A stretch of DNA of 55,284 bases from Streptomyces sp. CB01881 (GCF_002953255.1 NZ_CP026498.1:7096644-7151927), one strand, 5' to 3'. Shown: positions 15,133-24,415, counted from the first letter of the stretch. Notes: generated by a model not told the origin, from the sequence alone. A program made the numbers and translations.

Positions 15133-15178
15133 CACCTGGACACAAGCCACCCGGCCACCTGGACATAAGCCACCCGGC
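15133..15178. repeat. 23-bp tandem repeat, two copies
   Basis: CACCTGGACA(C/T)AAGCCACCC plus GGC occurs at 15133-15155 and 15156-15178, just after the stop of the alpha/beta hydrolase gene. The rest of 14907-15204 holds no recognisable gene. Confidence 0.8.
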
Positions 15179-15204
15179 CACCCGGAGACCGGCCGACCAG
15201 AGCC

Positions 15205-16251
15205 TCAGTCCTTGTGCCGGCCGATCCAGTCCAGCAGCTCGGAGGTGAACTCCTCCGGTGCCTCCTCGTGCGGGAAGTGCCCGATCCCGGGAAGCAGCCG
15301 CCAGCGGTACGGCGCGGCCACGTACTCGCCACCGCCGAGCGCGGTGTGCGACAGCAGCACCGGGTCCGCGGCGCCCTGGACGTGCAGGGTGGGCGCGGTG
15401 ACCGGCTTCTTCATCCGTCGGGCGAACTGGATGCCGTCCGGGCGCGCCATCGACCGCAGCAGCCAGCGGTAGGGCTCGATCGAGCAGTGCGCGGTGCTGG
15501 GGATCTGGATCGCCTGCCGGTACGCGGCCACCGCCGCCCGGTCCAGCTGGTTGCGGCCGGTCCAGGCGTCCAGGTAGCGGCCGACCAGTTCGCCGTCGTC
15601 GGCCACCAGTCGGCGCTCCGGTATCCACGGCCGCTGGAAGCCCAGCACGTGGTCGAAGGCGGCCATCTGGCGGCGGTCGGTCAGCAGGGCCCGGCGCAGG
15701 TCGCGCGGGTGCGCGGCGGACACCACGGTGAGGCTCTGGATCACCGACGGCCGCATCACCGCCGCCACCCAGGACAGCGTGCCGCCGGAGGCGTGGCCGA
15801 CCAGGTGGGCCCGGCGTTCGCCGAGCGAGCGGATCACGCCGGTGATGTCCAGGGCGAGGTTGCCCGGGTCGTACCCGCGCGGGGTCCGGTCGCTGCCGCC
15901 GACGCCCCGGAGGTCGACCGCGACGGCCCGGTAGCCGGCCTCGGCGAGCGCGGTCAGCTGGTGGCGCCAGGCCCACCAGTACTCCGGCCAGCCGTGCACC
16001 AGCAGGACCAGCGGGCCCTTGCCCAGCTCGGCGATGTGGAACCGGGCGCCGTTGGCCGCGAGGTCGCGGTGCGTCCAGGGGCCCGCCTGCCGGACGTCCC
16101 AGGCATGACCTGGCGCGGAGGCCGCGGTGCCGCCGACGACGACCGCGGTCGCGCCGTCGGCGGCACCGTCAACGGCGCCCTGACCGCCCGTGCGGTCGGG
16201 GCCGGAGTCGGCGGACGGCTGCGCGGACGCGGGCTTCTGGTCAAGCGGCAT
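15205..16251 (-). CDS. Alpha/beta hydrolase, epoxide-hydrolase-like, nucleophile replaced by Ala
   Basis: A 348-aa protein of the epoxide/haloalkane hydrolase branch: HGWPE oxyanion motif at 86-90, a cap region (about 200-280), D296 in QGAADP and H325 in GIGHFPH. The nucleophile elbow reads G152-H153-A154-S155-G156-G157. In the family this is G-H-D-x-G-G, so the catalytic Asp position is Ala here, with Ser one residue later in poor geometry. Hydrolase activity is therefore doubtful and the protein may bind or sense a ligand. The first 50 residues are an Ala/Gly-rich extension; the start could be internal. Confidence 0.8.
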   Translation of the reverse strand: MPLDQKPASAQPSADSGPDRTGGQGAVDGAADGATAVVVGGTAASAPGHAWDVRQAGPWTHRDLAANGARFHIAELGKGPLVLLVHGWPEYWWAWRHQLTALAEAGYRAVAVDLRGVGGSDRTPRGYDPGNLALDITGVIRSLGERRAHLVGHASGGTLSWVAAVMRPSVIQSLTVVSAAHPRDLRRALLTDRRQMAAFDHVLGFQRPWIPERRLVADDGELVGRYLDAWTGRNQLDRAAVAAYRQAIQIPSTAHCSIEPYRWLLRSMARPDGIQFARRMKKPVTAPTLHVQGAADPVLLSHTALGGGEYVAAPYRWRLLPGIGHFPHEEAPEEFTSELLDWIGRHKD

Positions 16252-16392
16252 ACCGAGAGCGTGTCACATCCCTACGCCGGACACGCGCCCGGCACTCGTT
16301 CTCGGTGCGTCAGACCACGGGCAGGGCTGCCGTCCGTCCTGCTGCCGCCCGCTGCCGTCCTGCCGCCGCGCCGCTTCCGCCCTGCTCCCGGC

Positions 16393-16423
16393 GTGCGGGC
16401 GTGCGGGCGTGCGGGCGTACGGG
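16393..16423. repeat. 8-bp tandem repeat GTGCGGGC
   Basis: Three exact units and one variant (GTACGGG) lie in the 246-bp gap between the hydrolase and the small membrane protein gene. No gene is seen in this gap. Confidence 0.7.
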
Positions 16424-16497
16424 AGGGCTGCGGGCTGCCGGTGCGACGGGGGAGACGGGCCGCCGGGCAGCGGGCGCCGGGCGGCCCGGCGCCGGGC

Positions 16498-16974
16498 TTA
16501 CGGGATGCGGCCCAGGGCCCGGTCGATCTCCTCCTGGGTGGCGGGGCGCGGGCGGGCGTTCTTCAGCACGTCGGCGGTCCTCTGGGCACCCTCGATGGTG
16601 CGGTGCGGCTTCTCGATCCGCTTGAACGAGCGCCAGGCCAGCAGCCCGAGCAGCACCGCGAGCAGCAGGTAGGCACCGGCCACGATGAGGAAGGACCAGC
16701 CGAGCGAGACGCCCAGCGCGTGGATGCCGAAGGCCGCCGCGGCGCTCAGCATCGGGACGGAGGCCAGCGCCACCACACCGGCGACCGTCAGCGAGGCACC
16801 GCCGGAGACGCCGCGCTTGACGTCCGCTCGCAGCTCGGCCTTGGCCAGCGCGATCTCGTCGTGGACGAGTGCGGACAGGTCGGCGGTGGCCGCCGCGAAC
16901 AGCTGCCCGACCGAACGCTCGCCCTCGTAGGGCGCCCGGCCGTTGCTGGACGGGTCTGCGGCTCCTGCGGGCAT
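16498..16974 (-). CDS. Actinobacterial holin-superfamily III/DUF1469 membrane protein
   Basis: A 158-aa protein with an N-terminal amphipathic helix region (SVGQLFAAATADLSALVHDEIALAKAEL), two hydrophobic helices (about residues 65-85 and 95-118) and a basic C-terminal cytoplasmic tail (PRPATQEEIDRALGRIP). This is the pattern of the putative Actinobacterial Holin-X/phage holin III family, small envelope proteins not tied to phage in most cases. The ATG at 16974 follows GAGGAGAA; the frame opens further upstream without a ribosome site. The gene ends with TAA. Confidence 0.75.
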   Translation of the reverse strand: MPAGAADPSSNGRAPYEGERSVGQLFAAATADLSALVHDEIALAKAELRADVKRGVSGGASLTVAGVVALASVPMLSAAAAFGIHALGVSLGWSFLIVAGAYLLLAVLLGLLAWRSFKRIEKPHRTIEGAQRTADVLKNARPRPATQEEIDRALGRIP

Positions 16975-17260
16975 CAGCTGTTCTCCTCTGCGGCTGTGCG
17001 GCGTGACGCCGCCGTGCGGTGCGGTTCCGGGGGCCGGAGGGGGTCCGGAGGCGTCAGTGGACTGTCGACAGCTCAGAATCATGCCCCCAGCGGTCTGTCA
17101 CACACCACTCCGGGGCCCTGCCGAAGGGGCGTGTCCCTCGTGCTACCCCTGCTGTGGCCCCTGTGGCTTCCCCTGAGCGGTGCTGCCCCGGGCGGTGCTG
17201 GTCCTGGGTGGAACTCTCCTCGGGAAGGGGGCTTCCCCCGGGCCGGGGGGGTGGGGCGTC

Positions 17261-18661
17261 TCAGCGGTGAGGGGTCGGTCCGGACGCGGAGCCGCCCTCG
17301 GGGCCCTCCTCCGCCGGATGGTTGGCCAGCTTCGCCATCCGCGCCTGCCAGGCCGGATCGTCCTGCTGGTAGACGTCGGGGATGCCGTCGCCGTCGAGGT
17401 CGCGGTCCTCCTCCTCGCACAGCTCGCGGTAGTGCCGGTTGCGCAGCTTCAGCAGCACGGTGGCGACGACGGCGCAGAGCAGCGAGCCCACCAGGACCGC
17501 CGCTTTGGAGCGGTCGGCCAGCGCCGGGTCGTCCGCGAAGGCCAGCTCGCTGATCAGCAGCGAGACGGTGAAGCCGATGCCGGCCAGCACCGAGAGGGCG
17601 AACATGTCGGCCCATTTGAGCTGCGGGTTCAGCTCGGCGCGGGTGAAGCGGGCGGTCAGCCAGGTACCGCCGAAGATGCCGACGGTCTTGCCGACCAGCA
17701 GCCCGAGGATGATTCCGAGCGGGGTGGCCTGGGTGAACACCTCGCCCAGGGCCGGCCCGCTGATCGTCACCCCGGCGGCGAACAGGGCGAAGACGGGGAC
17801 GGCCAGCCCGGCGGAGATCGGACGGACCAGGTGCTCGATGTGCTCGCCGGGGGACTGCTCCTCGTCGCCCTCCCGGTGGCAGCGAAGCATCAGGCCCATC
17901 GCGACGCCGGCCACCGTGGCGTGCACGCCGCTCTCGTGCATCAGCGCCCAGTTCACGAAGGCCAGCGGGACGAAGAGGTACCAGCCGTGCACGCCGCGCC
18001 GGTGCAGGAACCAGAACAGCACCAGGCCGGCCACGGCCAGCCCGAGCGCCCAGAACTTGATGCCGGAGCTGTAGAAGATTGCGATGATCAGGATCGCGAT
18101 GAGGTCGTCCACCACGGCGAGGGTGAGCAGGAAGGCCCGCAGTGGGGAGGGCAGGTGGCTGCCGACCACGGCCAGCACGCCGAGTGCGAAGGCGATGTCG
18201 GTGGCGGTCGGGATCGCCCAGCCGCTCGGGTGTCCGCCGGGGCCGGAGTTGGCCAGGGCGAACAGGATCGCCGGCAGCGCGACGCCGCAGGCCGCGGCTA
18301 TGACGGGTAGCAGCGCGGCGCTCGGGCTGCGCAGCTCGCCCGCCACGAACTCGCGCTTGAGCTCGATGCCGGCCACGAAGAAGAAGATCGTCAGCAGTCC
18401 GTCGTTGGCCCAGGTCTCCAGGCTGAGGTTCAGGTGCAGCGGGCCGGACGGCCCGACGGTGTAGTCGAGGACGGTCTCGTACGCGTGCGGCCAGACGTTT
18501 GCCCAGATCAGCGCCACCACCGCAGCGACGAGCAGCAGGATGCCGCCGACCGTCTCGGTGCGCAGGGCGTCGGTGATGTACGTGCGCTCGGGGAAGGACA
18601 GCCTGCCGAGGAGCTGGCGGCGTCGGGTCGTCGGCTCGTTGACGGGCGGCTGGCTGGCCAC
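17261..18661 (-). CDS. nhaA: Na+/H+ antiporter NhaA with acidic C-terminal tail
   Basis: A 466-aa NhaA antiporter with about 12 membrane segments and the ion-binding aspartates D185-D186 in VVDDLIAI. It exchanges external protons for internal sodium at alkaline pH or high salt. Typical NhaA is near 390 aa; this one has a cytoplasmic tail of about 60 residues containing D421-L-D-G-D-G-I-P-D429, which resembles an EF-hand or thrombospondin-type calcium loop. The GTG at 18661 is preceded by AGGAGGT at about 7 nt. The gene is monocistronic, with the holin-like gene downstream on the same strand. Confidence 0.92.
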   Translation of the reverse strand: MASQPPVNEPTTRRRQLLGRLSFPERTYITDALRTETVGGILLLVAAVVALIWANVWPHAYETVLDYTVGPSGPLHLNLSLETWANDGLLTIFFFVAGIELKREFVAGELRSPSAALLPVIAAACGVALPAILFALANSGPGGHPSGWAIPTATDIAFALGVLAVVGSHLPSPLRAFLLTLAVVDDLIAILIIAIFYSSGIKFWALGLAVAGLVLFWFLHRRGVHGWYLFVPLAFVNWALMHESGVHATVAGVAMGLMLRCHREGDEEQSPGEHIEHLVRPISAGLAVPVFALFAAGVTISGPALGEVFTQATPLGIILGLLVGKTVGIFGGTWLTARFTRAELNPQLKWADMFALSVLAGIGFTVSLLISELAFADDPALADRSKAAVLVGSLLCAVVATVLLKLRNRHYRELCEEEDRDLDGDGIPDVYQQDDPAWQARMAKLANHPAEEGPEGGSASGPTPHR

Positions 18662-19349
18662 GCGTGACCTCCTGGGGCGGGGAACGGTGTACGGATGCAC
18701 CTGTGGTGCAGTGCCGACCAGACTTCCCGGCGCGCCCTGTGACGCAGCGGATTCCGTGGGGATCCGGGAGGTGTTCCCTGGATGCTTCCGACGGGGATCT
18801 TGATGCGTCTTTGACAGTCTAGCCGGAAGTGCAGGGAGGAATCCTTATTGTCATATTTCAGGACTCAAGGCCTGGTGGCCTCTTCTGTCGCCGCACGCGG
18901 TGTCCGACGGTGGCCGATGACACCCGGATGGAGCCGACCGAATGCAGACGGGCGAACGCCTCCCCATTGCCGATCGCCGGCGCCGCCCCGTCCGGGTGGC
19001 GCGATTCCCCCTTCCCGCCGCCGTGCAGTCGAGGCGCAGCCGTGCCCCGGAGGCACGACGATGCCCCGACCGCCCCTCCTACCGCTCCCCTTACCGTTCC
19101 TCCTGCCCGCCTGGCAGCGCAGCCCCCGTCCGCGGGACGGCCCGGGTCCGAGCGTCCGCCCTTGGGCGCGGGGCAGCCCGGTCGAGCGCGGACCGATGAA
19201 CGGTTCAGCCACTCGTCTGTCTGCCACGGACGTCGCGGACATCGCGGACATCGCGGATGCCGCGGACGTCGCTGGGGCCGCGGAGGCCGGGCGCGGTTCG
19301 GCGTCGGACGTGTAGGCCGCCGGCGCCCGTCGTTTCCGGGGCATACGCC
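18662..19349. other. Long intergenic region between nhaA and acs
   Basis: I see no supported gene in these 688 bp. The part nearest nhaA is less GC-rich (an ATTGTCATATTTC stretch at about 18847-18859) and probably holds the nhaA promoter: TAGACT on the minus strand at 18817-18822 is a candidate -10. The remainder is GC-rich with 9-bp repeats at 19225-19269. Confidence 0.5.
19225..19269. repeat. 9-bp tandem repeat CGCGGACAT, five units
   Basis: Five adjacent units of CGCGGACAT and variants (CACGGACGT, CGCGGATGC, CGCGGACGT) lie just beyond the acs terminator. They would encode Ala-Asp-Ile/Val triplets on one strand, but no start or family supports a gene. Confidence 0.7.
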
Positions 19350-19395
19350 AACGGCGGTGCCCCGGGTGGTCGTGGCCGCCCGGGGCACCGCCGTT
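19350..19395 (-). terminator. acs terminator (17-bp stem)
   Basis: AACGGCGGTGCCCCGGG and its exact complement flank a 12-nt loop, 13 bp beyond the acs stop codon. Confidence 0.85.
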
Positions 19396-19407
19396 CGCGG
19401 TGTTGTG

Positions 19408-21363
19408 TCAGCCCTGGCTGCCCGCGGGCGGGAGCTGGGACTGGATCAGGTTCATCACCGTGCTGTCGGCCAGCGTGGTGGTGTCACCGACCTCGCGGCC
19501 CTCGGCGATGTCGCGCAGCAGGCGGCGCATGATCTTGCCGGAGCGGGTCTTCGGCAGCTCGCCGACCACCTTGACCTGCTTCGGCTTGGCGATCGGGCCC
19601 AGGGTGCGGCCGACGTGCGCCCGCAGCTCCTCGACCAGCCCGGGGCTTTCGGTGGCGGTGCCGCGCAGGATGACGAAGGCGACGATCGCCTGGCCGGTGG
19701 TGGCGTCGGTGGCGCCGACCACGGCGGACTCGGCGACGGACGGGTGGCCGACCAGGGCCGACTCGACCTCGGTGGTCGAGATGTTGTGGCCGGAGACCAG
19801 CATGACGTCGTCGACCCGGCCGAGCAGCCAGATGTCGCCGTCCTCGTCCTTCTTGGCGCCGTCACCGGCGAAGTAGCGGCCCTGGAAGCGCGACCAGTAG
19901 GTGTCGATGTAGCGCTGGTCGTCGCCCCAGATGGTGCGCAGCATGGAGGGCCAGGGCTCGGTGAGGACGAGGTAGCCGCCGGAGCCGTCGGGGACCTCGC
20001 GGGCCTCGTCGTCGACGACGGTGGCGGCGATGCCCGGCAGGGCGCGCTGGGCGGAGCCCGGCTTGGTCTCGGTGACGCCGGGAAGCGGGCTGATCATGAT
20101 CGCGCCGGTCTCGGTCTGCCACCAGGTGTCCACGATCGGGGTCTTGCCGGCGCCGATGTGCTCGCGGTACCAGATCCACGCCTCGGGGTTGATCGGCTCG
20201 CCGACGCTGCCCAGCACCCGCAGCGAGGAGAGGTCGAACCTGGCGGGGATGTCGTCTCCCCACTTCATGAAGGTGCGGATCGCGGTGGGCGCGGTGTAGA
20301 GGATGGTGACGCCGTACTTCTGGACGACCTCCCAGAAGCGGCCCTGGTGCGGGGTGTCCGGGGTGCCCTCGTAGATGACCTGGGTGGCGCCGTTGGAGAG
20401 CGGGCCGTAGACGATGTACGAGTGGCCGGTGACCCAGCCGATGTCGGCGGTGCACCAGTAGACGTCGGTCTCCGGTTTGAGGTCGAAGACGGCGTGGTGG
20501 GTGTAGCTGGCCTGGGTGAGGTAGCCGCCCGAGGTGTGCAGGATGCCCTTGGGCTTGCCGGTGGTGCCGGAGGTGTAGAGGATGAAGAGCGGGTGCTCGG
20601 CGTCGTGCGCCTCGGGGGTGTGCTCGGTGGACTGGCGCCCGGTGATCTCGTGCCACCAGACGTCGCGGCCCTCGGTCCAGGAGATCTCCTGGCCGGTGCG
20701 GCGCACGACCAGGACGTGCTCGACGCCGTCGGCCTTGGTCAGTGCCTCGTCGATGGCGGGCTTGAGCGCGGACGGCTTGCCGCGGCGGTAGCCGCCGTCG
20801 GCGGTGATGACCAGCTTGGCCCGGGCGTCCTGGATGCGGGAGGCCACGGCGTCGGCGGAGAAGCCGCCGAAGACCACGGAGTGGGTGGCGCCGATCCGGG
20901 CACAGGCGAGGATCGCGACGACCGCCTCGGCGATCATCGGCAGGTAGACCGCGACCCGGTCGCCCTTGGTGACACCGAGCTCCAGCAGCGCGTTGGCGGC
21001 GCGGGAGACCTCGTCCTTGAGCTGGGCGTAGGTGATCGAGCGGCTGTCGCCGGGCTCGCCCTCGAAGTGGATGGCGACGCGGTCGCCGTTGCCTGCCTCG
21101 ACGTGGCGGTCGACGCAGTTGTAGGCCACGTTGAGCTTGCCGTCGGCGAACCACTTGGCGAACGGCGGGTTGGACCAGTCCAGCGTCTCGGTGGGCTCGA
21201 CGGCCCAGCTGAGGCGGCGGGCCTGCTCGGCCCAGAAGCCCAGGCGGTCCTCGGAGGCCTGCGCGTACGCGGCCGCGGTGACGTTGGCGGCTGCGGCGAG
21301 CTCTGCCGGCGGGGCGAAGCGCCGCTCCTCCTTGAGCAGGTTGGCCAGGCTCTCGTTGCTCAA
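19408..21363 (-). CDS. acs: Acetyl-CoA synthetase (AMP-forming)
   Basis: A 651-aa enzyme making acetyl-CoA from acetate, ATP and CoA through acetyl-AMP. The phosphate-binding loop YTSGTTGKPKG, the acetate-pocket segment WWQTETG, the hinge GRVDDVML and the C-terminal PKTRSGKIMRR with catalytic K610 (the site acetylated by Gcn5-type enzymes and deacetylated by sirtuins) are all present. The start is TTG at 21363, after GAGGAG at 7 nt, and gives MSNESLANLL, as in the S. coelicolor protein as I recall it. It is monocistronic with its own terminator. Confidence 0.95.
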   Translation of the reverse strand: MSNESLANLLKEERRFAPPAELAAAANVTAAAYAQASEDRLGFWAEQARRLSWAVEPTETLDWSNPPFAKWFADGKLNVAYNCVDRHVEAGNGDRVAIHFEGEPGDSRSITYAQLKDEVSRAANALLELGVTKGDRVAVYLPMIAEAVVAILACARIGATHSVVFGGFSADAVASRIQDARAKLVITADGGYRRGKPSALKPAIDEALTKADGVEHVLVVRRTGQEISWTEGRDVWWHEITGRQSTEHTPEAHDAEHPLFILYTSGTTGKPKGILHTSGGYLTQASYTHHAVFDLKPETDVYWCTADIGWVTGHSYIVYGPLSNGATQVIYEGTPDTPHQGRFWEVVQKYGVTILYTAPTAIRTFMKWGDDIPARFDLSSLRVLGSVGEPINPEAWIWYREHIGAGKTPIVDTWWQTETGAIMISPLPGVTETKPGSAQRALPGIAATVVDDEAREVPDGSGGYLVLTEPWPSMLRTIWGDDQRYIDTYWSRFQGRYFAGDGAKKDEDGDIWLLGRVDDVMLVSGHNISTTEVESALVGHPSVAESAVVGATDATTGQAIVAFVILRGTATESPGLVEELRAHVGRTLGPIAKPKQVKVVGELPKTRSGKIMRRLLRDIAEGREVGDTTTLADSTVMNLIQSQLPPAGSQG

Positions 21364-21544
21364 CGCGCACTCCTCATCGAGTCATGATCGGGGTCATTCC
21401 CGTGCGTGGGGATTGTCCCGTGTGTCCCAGCGCACAGCTCACCAGGCGAACAGGTCAGTTGACAAGAGGCTCCGGGGAATTGGTGTAGACCTTTGATCGA
21501 GATTCGAACGAGATGGCCGAAAGACCGGTTGAGCGGATGGGTGG

Positions 21545-21578
21545 GCCCGCACCCCTGCCTGCCAGGCGGGGCACGGGC
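21545..21578 (-). terminator. Imperfect terminator after the SulP-carbonic anhydrase gene
   Basis: Stacked stems GCCCG/CGGGC, CCCC/GGGG and GCCT/AGGC around the loop GCC are separated by small internal loops. The hairpin lies just 8 bp after the gene's stop. Confidence 0.65.
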
Positions 21579-21585
21579 CCGGCCC

Positions 21586-23994
21586 TCAGGCGGCCAGTCG
21601 GGGATCGTCCCCGGCGCCGGTCGTGGTGGTGGCCTCCAGGCCCGCCGCGCCGACCTGTTCGATTTCGTTCACCCGCTCGGGCGTGTCGCGCGGCGCAAAG
21701 CCCGCTGCCGCGGCGTCGAGAGCCTCGACCGGGCTGAACCTGCCGCTCTCCCGATCCAGGACGTAGGCCTGGGCGGTCGCGAAGTCGAAGTACATCCCGA
21801 CCAGCCGTAGCGTGCCCTCGGCGACCCGGCGCTCCACCGCGGGGTTCGCCAGCAGCTGGTCCAACTGCTGGACGACGTTGGTGATGCAGAGCTGCTCGGC
21901 CAGGTCGACCACCGGCCGGGCCGTGAACTCGGCGGGGGCGCGGCGCAGGCGGTCGAGCGAGCCGCGGCCGTTGCGCAGCCAGCGGGTCAACGCGGTCGGC
22001 GGCCCCGGTCGCTCGTGGATTCCGTCCAGTAGGGCCTTCATCGCGCCGCAGCCGGAGTGCCCGCAGATCGTGATGGACCGCACCTCCAGCGCCTCGACGG
22101 CGTACTGCACCGCGGCGGCCACCGAGTCGTCGGCGGCGCCGGGCTCGAAGGGGGCGGGCACCAGGTTTCCGACGTTGCGCACGGTGAAGAGGTCGCCCGG
22201 ACCGCTGTTGGTGATCATGCTGGTGACCATCCGCGAGTCCGCGCAGGTCAGGAAGAGCTGGGAGGGCGTCTGCCCTTCGCGGGCCAGCCGGGCCAGCTCG
22301 GGGCGGATCAGCGGGGCCGTGTGCAGCTGGAACCCGCGCAGGCCGTCCAGCAGCCGGCTGTGCGGATCCTCCTGCTGCTCGATGCAGTGGTGTCCGACCC
22401 AGGGCGTCCACGCCCGGCAGCGGTGCGGGCCGGGGGAGCTGCCCGTCCGGATCGTCCCGTCCGGGTCGAGGACCTCGTCGTCCTGGCGTCGCGTCATCAT
22501 CGACACGCGGCCGCCGGCCGCCTGGTGGCCGGACCGCCAGCTGTGCAGCGTCTCGTACGCCGCGTGGTCCAGGAAGGAGCCGTCGTGGAGGACCGCGACA
22601 TCGGCGGTGGCGGGGATGCCGGCCAGCGCACGGCTCAGCCGGGGCACCGCGGCGAAGGTGAGCGGGCCGTGCGTCTGCACCGTGACCGAGCCGTCGGGGC
22701 CGGCCAGGACGTCCACATGGGCACGGGTCAGGCGGTAGAGCGCGAGCAGTGCGGCCGTCGCGGCGCCAAGCGCCACGCCCAGCAGCACGCCGAGCAGCAC
22801 CACACCCAGCACCGTGGCGAGGTAGACCGGGAACTCGCGGTGCCGGTGCACCTTGCGGATGTGCGCGAAGCTCACCATCTGCAGGCCGACGACGAGGACC
22901 AGGGCGGCGAGCGCGGAGAGCGGGATCTTGCGGAGGCCACCGGTGAGCGCCAGGGCCGCGGCGAGCACCCAGGCGCCGTGCAGGATCGAGGACCACCGGC
23001 TCTGCGCACCGGCCCGGACGTTGGCCGTGCTGCGCACCGCGCCCCCGGCGATCGGCAGCCCGCCGAGCAGCCCGCTGATCATGTTGGCGATGCCCTGGCC
23101 GCGCAGCTCGCGGTCGAGGTCCCCGGTGCGGTGCGACATCCGGTCGATCGCGACGGCGGAGAGCAGGGACTCCACGCTCGCCACCGCGGTGACGGTCAGC
23201 ACGGCGGCCAGGACCGCGGCGAGCGGCCCGTGCGGCAGATCGGGGACGAGGTCGTGCGGCTGCCAGGCGGGCAGTTCGACCCGGGTGAGGTGCAGGCCGA
23301 GGGTCATGGAGAGCGCGGTCGCGGTGGCGACGGCCGCCAGCGGGCCCGGAACCTTGGTCAGCCGGGCGCCGAACTCCCCGGCCCTGCCGGGGAGTCGGCC
23401 GAGCCGCGGCCAGCCGAGCAGTACGACGGCGGTGAGCGTTCCGACGGCCAGTGCGGACGGGTGCGGGCCCGCCAGCTGCTTCGGCAGTGCGAGCAGATTG
23501 GCCAGCGCCGAGCTCTGCGGGGAGCCGCCGAGGACGACGTGCAGCTGCGCGATGGCGATGGTGAGGCCGACGCCCGCCAGCATGCCGTGCACGATGGCGG
23601 GCGAGACGGCGAGCGCCGTGCGGGCCACCCGTCGGATGCCGAGCAGGAGTTGGAGCAGTCCGGCGGCGAGGGTGATGGCGCAGGTGGCCTGCCAGCCGTA
23701 TTGGGTGATCAGGCCGGCGGTGATGACGGTCAGCGCGGCGGAGGGGCCGCTGACCTGGAGGGGGGTGCCGCCGAAGAGGCCGACCACGATCCCGCCGACG
23801 GCCGCCGCTGCAAGGCCGGCGGTCAGCGGTGCACCGGTGGCCAGGGCGATGCCCAGGGAGAACGGCACGGCGATCAGGAAGACCACCAGGGAGGCGGAGA
23901 GGTCCTGCGCCCACCGGGCGCGGGAGTGCGGGCCCGGTGGGGCGTGGTCGGTGGTGTCGGAGGCGATGGGTGCGCTGGAGATGTCGAGGGTCAT
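21586..23994 (-). CDS. SulP-family anion (bicarbonate) transporter fused to beta-carbonic anhydrase
   Basis: An 802-aa three-domain protein. Residues about 30-425 are a SulP permease with 10-14 membrane segments. Residues about 435-510 form a STAS-like domain (VTVQTHGPLTFAAVPRL). Residues about 550-760 are a beta-carbonic anhydrase with zinc ligands C584, H646 and C649 and the dyad D586-R588 (TCADSR, CGHSGCGA). The fusion suggests bicarbonate uptake coupled directly to CO2 interconversion, feeding carboxylases. The ATG follows GGGAAG. Upstream lies a promoter-like 16-bp sequence shared with the gene at 25708. Confidence 0.92.
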   Translation of the reverse strand: MTLDISSAPIASDTTDHAPPGPHSRARWAQDLSASLVVFLIAVPFSLGIALATGAPLTAGLAAAAVGGIVVGLFGGTPLQVSGPSAALTVITAGLITQYGWQATCAITLAAGLLQLLLGIRRVARTALAVSPAIVHGMLAGVGLTIAIAQLHVVLGGSPQSSALANLLALPKQLAGPHPSALAVGTLTAVVLLGWPRLGRLPGRAGEFGARLTKVPGPLAAVATATALSMTLGLHLTRVELPAWQPHDLVPDLPHGPLAAVLAAVLTVTAVASVESLLSAVAIDRMSHRTGDLDRELRGQGIANMISGLLGGLPIAGGAVRSTANVRAGAQSRWSSILHGAWVLAAALALTGGLRKIPLSALAALVLVVGLQMVSFAHIRKVHRHREFPVYLATVLGVVLLGVLLGVALGAATAALLALYRLTRAHVDVLAGPDGSVTVQTHGPLTFAAVPRLSRALAGIPATADVAVLHDGSFLDHAAYETLHSWRSGHQAAGGRVSMMTRRQDDEVLDPDGTIRTGSSPGPHRCRAWTPWVGHHCIEQQEDPHSRLLDGLRGFQLHTAPLIRPELARLAREGQTPSQLFLTCADSRMVTSMITNSGPGDLFTVRNVGNLVPAPFEPGAADDSVAAAVQYAVEALEVRSITICGHSGCGAMKALLDGIHERPGPPTALTRWLRNGRGSLDRLRRAPAEFTARPVVDLAEQLCITNVVQQLDQLLANPAVERRVAEGTLRLVGMYFDFATAQAYVLDRESGRFSPVEALDAAAAGFAPRDTPERVNEIEQVGAAGLEATTTTGAGDDPRLAA

Positions 23995-24371
23995 TGTCTT
24001 CCCGTCTTTCCGGGGGAGCGAACGCAGTCAGGTCCGGTTGTGGGGCTCGGGGGAGCCGGATCGGCTGTCGTGGGTCGCGACGGTGTGGCGGGATGGTGTG
24101 GGCGCGGCGGGGAGTGCGGGTGTCACCGGCCGGGCCGTGGACCATCAGCGGGCCTCAGGGAGGCAAGGGACGGCCATGCCTCTGAGAGGACCATCAAGAC
24201 TCGGTAAACCGAGAGTAATGAAAGCTTTGCACAGCGTCATCTCGAACGGTAGGGCTGAAGCCCTTCATTCACCCCATTGGGTGGTAGTCGAACTGACGGG
24301 AATCTGCTGACGTCGGCCGGAACGGACGGGGGACGGTCCGGGCGCGGTCCGGGACCGGTTCGCGCGCGCAG
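23995..24371. other. Promoter region of the SulP-carbonic anhydrase gene
   Basis: No gene is supported. The part at 24195-24290 is markedly AT-richer and has two short inverted repeats, AGGGCT-GA-AGCCCT (24251-24264) and CACCC-CATT-GGGTG (24270-24283), besides the promoter-like element at 24209-24224. Confidence 0.5.
24209..24224 (-). promoter_or_regulatory. Promoter-like 16-mer CTTTCATTACTCTCGG
   Basis: Read on the minus strand, TACTCT could be a -10 box with GATGAC as -35 at an 18-bp spacer. The identical 16 bases occur on the plus strand at 25688-25703 directly before the Fic-like gene. Confidence 0.4.
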
Positions 24372-24415
24372 AAACGGGCTGCGGCCTCCCTCCGGATGGA
24401 GGAAGGCCGCAGCCC
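24372..24415 (-). terminator. Terminator after the CooC-like ATPase gene
   Basis: A 20-bp stem with one mismatch (arms starting ACGGGCTGCGGCCT) and a 4-nt loop GGAT lies 34 bp beyond the stop of the gene at 24450. Confidence 0.85.

Noticed and set aside
16498..16974. Prophage holin
   Set aside because: No endolysin or other phage gene is nearby. This family is widespread in actinobacterial core genomes.
17222..17237. GGGAAG-N4-CTTCCC as the nhaA terminator
   Set aside because: The stem has only 6 bp and sits in a G/C-run region, so it is too weak to call.
18811..18816. TTGACA as a plus-strand promoter -35 box
   Set aside because: No matching -10 or plus-strand gene follows; the only nearby gene, nhaA, is on the other strand.
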